A DNA stretch of 64,000 nt, from contig NC_045140.1 of the NCBI RefSeq assembly GCF_008831285.2, forward strand, positions 20,210,370-20,274,369, given 5' to 3'. Below are positions 60,851-64,000 of the stretch, piece after piece. The stretch's first letter is position 1, and the number at the start of each line of letters is the position of its first letter. The translations under genes and the position numbers were made by a program. The notes under the pieces are model-generated. The model did not search any database, was not told the origin of the DNA, and saw only the letters and a program-made list of their open reading frames with translations. The stretch is from Nymphaea colorata (taxonomy: Eukaryota; Streptophyta; Magnoliopsida; Nymphaeales; Nymphaeaceae).

Positions 60851-62018
60851 CCTGCTCCAGTGTTGTTATTGAATACCCAGTACTTTGATGGTACGATCCC
60901 GGAGAAAACAGAATGCCTTGTAACAACTACTTATTACAAATGCAATGTGATTAAGAAACATCAATCCTTAGAAAGGAGAACAGATTTGAGTATCATGTTT
61001 GATCTAGATAGGCATGCTTAGACTATTCAAAGGCACAAGTGAAGCTGCGCAAAATTTTCAACCAATGTATAACTATATATATGGCACACTATTCTGAATT
61101 ACAAACAGTGGTAGTGCAACACTTGCTCGACTGCTGTACCACAAGTCCACCCAAGTCTTGAAGCAATCTTGAACCATGAGGGCAAGGGGAAGAGAGGACG
61201 GCTTCAGCCCTTCTTCAGGGGGCTTGTGAGACAGGTGTGAATAAAATCCCACCAATGCATGGTGCGTCGATTGGATTTCCACTAGCCATGCCCTAATGTG
61301 TAACTGCATATATGTTACAATTACAAACAATGTAAACTCTGCCGAGGTTGAAATGGATATAAGAATGAAGATGGAGTTATATAAGACCGAGATGGAAGAC
61401 GATCGGCAATCGTTCATCACCACTCTCATTTACACAACAATTTTACCTAATAATCTCCCAAACCCTTACCGCCAAGCAACTACTGCAATAACTATGGCGA
61501 AAGCATTAAATAGCACTGTCAAAAGTTCTTCAGGTTTCGAGGGACCTTCACGAAAGTGTTGTAAACGGGCAAATCGCTGGATCTGTACCTTTCATGAGAG
61601 GGCAACAATGGATGGAACTTGTACAGTTGATGTATAACCAGTGATGCCGATCAAGAATAGGATGAGTACTTCACTTGTATGAGCTTGCTCATCTGCCAAA
61701 AGCACGGGCTATAACTTTAAAATAAGGATGCAAATCGGTCTGATGCAGCCATTGCCACATCAGACTGAGCTGTAATTGACTGGTCAGTTTCAGGGTCAGA
61801 TTCAGACCCTAGCGATCAAAATACAGAACCCAATTTAAAATTATATACGCAACCGGATTTGGCAATCGATCAGGTTTACGAGGACAAATATTACCAAATT
61901 TGAATTGAATTACTAGTCAGACTCTAATTTTTTTGTGAAGTTCGACAAATTTGGTTGGAAACCGAGTCATGTGTCTGATAATATCAGGAACGACATCTCA
62001 GGTACCGAGTTTTCCATG

Positions 62019-62021
<3 letters not shown>
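60851..62021. other. Intergenic DNA, no gene seen
   Basis: Frames of 113-118 codons on opposite strands at 61073-61637 have no recognisable domain. Confidence 0.5.

Positions 62022-62066
<45 letters not shown>
62022..62066. repeat. (AG)n microsatellite
   Basis: About 22 uninterrupted AG units, the longest AG array in the window. Confidence 0.95.
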
Positions 62067-62990
62067 ACGCTTGTGACTGGCGCCAAGAAGGGGATTTATT
62101 ATTAGGAGCTTTAAAAATTGCTGGGACATTCCCCGGCATTTTTATCATTGACTCGTGATTAAAGTGGATTTCAAACTCAACAACTCCAGAGTACATCAAA
62201 ACCTGACTGACTCCTATTACCCAAGTTCTGGTCCTCAGCAAACGAGCTGCTATGGTACCTTTTTTTTTTCTCACCTTTTTCAAACCAAACCACTGCAATT
62301 TCGATCAAATTTCAAGTCCCTCATACCGCAGTCAGCATGAAGGTGTGTTTAGGTGGATAACCTGGCATGCTTTAAAGACTTGGTCATTCTCACCTAAAAC
62401 TTGGTCCATTTGAGTAAGCTTTTAGAAGTTTTCTCGTAAAAGAATCTTTATCGTGCTTGTAGAGATAAAGAACATTTGCTTTTCACCAAACTTTTCAATG
62501 GTTTCCCACCTCTAACTTAACCACATGTATTTTGAAATAATCCAGAAAAATAAGGCATCGTTGGCAAAAGGATATTAATATGGATAATCCACTGCTTACC
62601 TTTGGGGATGACCAAACTTAGATCCGTTGCGCTTTTTCCCTTTCGGAACACGGAACTTGCAGCTTTTTAGGCCTGCGTAGGCAGTGCATTACATCATGGT
62701 TCATGAAATTATCACCATTGAATTCACAAACAAGAACCACCAAAATGATCAAAAGCAATAACATCCTTATGAGAGTGGTTGTATTACATCAAGAGCAGAC
62801 AATAAAATATAGACAAAACAAAAAGTGCATACTTAAGCACCATTACCGACTCATGTCGCTTAAGGTATTTAAGTAAGCTGACAAGCTATGCAAAAGCCGG
62901 CTTCCCAAATTAGAAAATCAAGTGTTCAGCTTGCTCATTTAGACTACGTCGCTACGCTTGGCTCGTATTAGGCAAAATAGATACACAAAT

Positions 62991-63370
62991 GTCAAATGTA
63001 ATGTGTGCTTCATAGTTCATATGTGTTAAACTACCGTAAATGAATATAAATGATCCAGAGTTGATAAAAGCCCCTATAGCCTACAAGTAGAGGCAGACCC
63101 AAGATTTTTTTCAAGGGCGGGCCAAACAGTCCAACCTCTAGATCTGAGTTGAGCCAAACTGAACCGGAATCCAAACATATATCAAATGCAATGTGTGCTT
63201 CATAGTTCATATGCATTAAACTAACGTAAATGAATATGAATGACCCAGAGCTGATAAAAGCCCCTATAGCTTACAAGCAAGGGCAAAACCAAGATCTTTT
63301 CCAAGGACGGGCCAAACAGTCCAACCTCTAGATCTGAGTGAATCCAAGCTGAACCGGAATCCAAACAATA
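62991..63370. repeat. Tandem duplication of a 190 bp unit
   Basis: Unit 1 (62991-63180) and unit 2 (63181-63370) align with a constant 190-base offset, shown by catagttcat at 63011 and 63201 and by gccaaacagtccaacctcta at 63121 and 63311. Matching minus-strand frames in both units differ by several codons, and no known protein is encoded. Confidence 0.85.
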
Positions 63371-63513
63371 CATGGCACAACTAAAAATTTTCAATTTTTT
63401 CAATGTAATTTTTTTTTTTTTCAATTCGCTGGGGTGGAGCCATGGCCCAAGCGGGCCTCCCTGCCTACAAGCTTTTTTTACATGGACCTAGAAAGATCTC
63501 TCTTTCTGCTGTA

Positions 63514-63519
<6 letters not shown>

Positions 63520-63555
<36 letters not shown>
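63520..63555. repeat. (TA)n microsatellite
   Basis: About 18 TA units. The remaining DNA to the window end shows no gene. Confidence 0.95.
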
Positions 63556-63558
<3 letters not shown>

Positions 63559-64000
63559 TTTGTGAACACAAATGCAGACACACATAGCCAGCATCATTTA
63601 CTACTATTTAATGCTAGCAACTAAATTTCCATACTTGTTTATTAGGTCAATCCACTTGTTCATCAATTTTGTTTCTAAACTTAATGGCATACATGGAATT
63701 TATGAGTTAAAATGAAACTTGCAATGTCGACAAGCTGAGTTGTATGATTTCAGACAACATAAGACTTGCTACCTTCGAAGGCCACACTCAAGTCAGGTTT
63801 CAGATGGGTTGATTATACCGGTGCTTGACCGAATGACTGCACTGAGCGCCTGATGAGCTACGTAATGATATACAAGGAAGCCCGAAGATGACTCGCTAGC
63901 TGCATCACTGCTCCATGTGCAAAGATAACAAGCAAGTCAGAACGTGAACTTGTTTGATTTGTTCAGCTCGTTCCCAGCTCTATGTAACATGAATTCCTGA

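Noticed and set aside
1-64000. Search for CRISPR arrays, operons, prophage or bacterial mobile elements
   Set aside because: The window is a plant nuclear sequence with introns; the tandem repeats seen are two- or three-unit duplications and microsatellites, not spacer arrays.

Overview
The window is nuclear DNA of a flowering plant. The evidence is split genes with AT-rich introns and GT-AG boundaries, plant-specific families (a GT48 callose synthase, a QALGGH zinc finger, a class V chitinase), many microsatellites and small degenerate transposons. Coding DNA is GC-rich in the intron-poor genes (flotillin, chitinase, zinc finger) and AT-rich in the many-exon genes. I cannot name the species; a monocot or an early-diverging angiosperm would fit, but that is inference.

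Layout. (1) 1419-17211, + strand: the last 34 exons of a callose synthase closest to Arabidopsis CALS9/GSL10. The first ~265 residues lie left of the window. (2) 17.3-23.5 kb: gene-free DNA holding a duplicated ~1.1 kb block of unknown nature. (3) 23.7-28.1 kb, + strand: two tandem flotillin genes. The first is complete (486 aa). The second carries a related promoter but loses homology after the SPFH/PHB region and ends in an unrelated tail. (4) 29.8-31.0 kb, - strand: a secreted GH18 class V chitinase. (5) 33178-38526, + strand: a five-exon Golgi Qb-SNARE of the GOS11 type. (6) 38.6-49.4 kb: no recognisable gene; a Tourist-like MITE, SINE-like sequence, simple repeats and a small hairpin. (7) 49803-50537, + strand: a single-finger C2H2 repressor-type transcription factor with three LxLxL motifs, and a long leader containing an ATG-stop uORF. 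(8) 50.5-64 kb: gene-free, with a SINE-like element, an LTR-like fragment, a second MITE, tandem repeats and microsatellites.

The genes do not form a functional cluster. Callose synthase, flotillin and the Golgi SNARE all act at membranes or in the secretory pathway, but their adjacency looks like chance.

I see no evidence of an unknown multi-gene system. The points most worth checking are an apparent GA-AG splice site in the callose synthase, the decayed flotillin paralogue with its own promoter, the zinc-finger leader uORF, and the unexplained 1.1 kb duplicated block.
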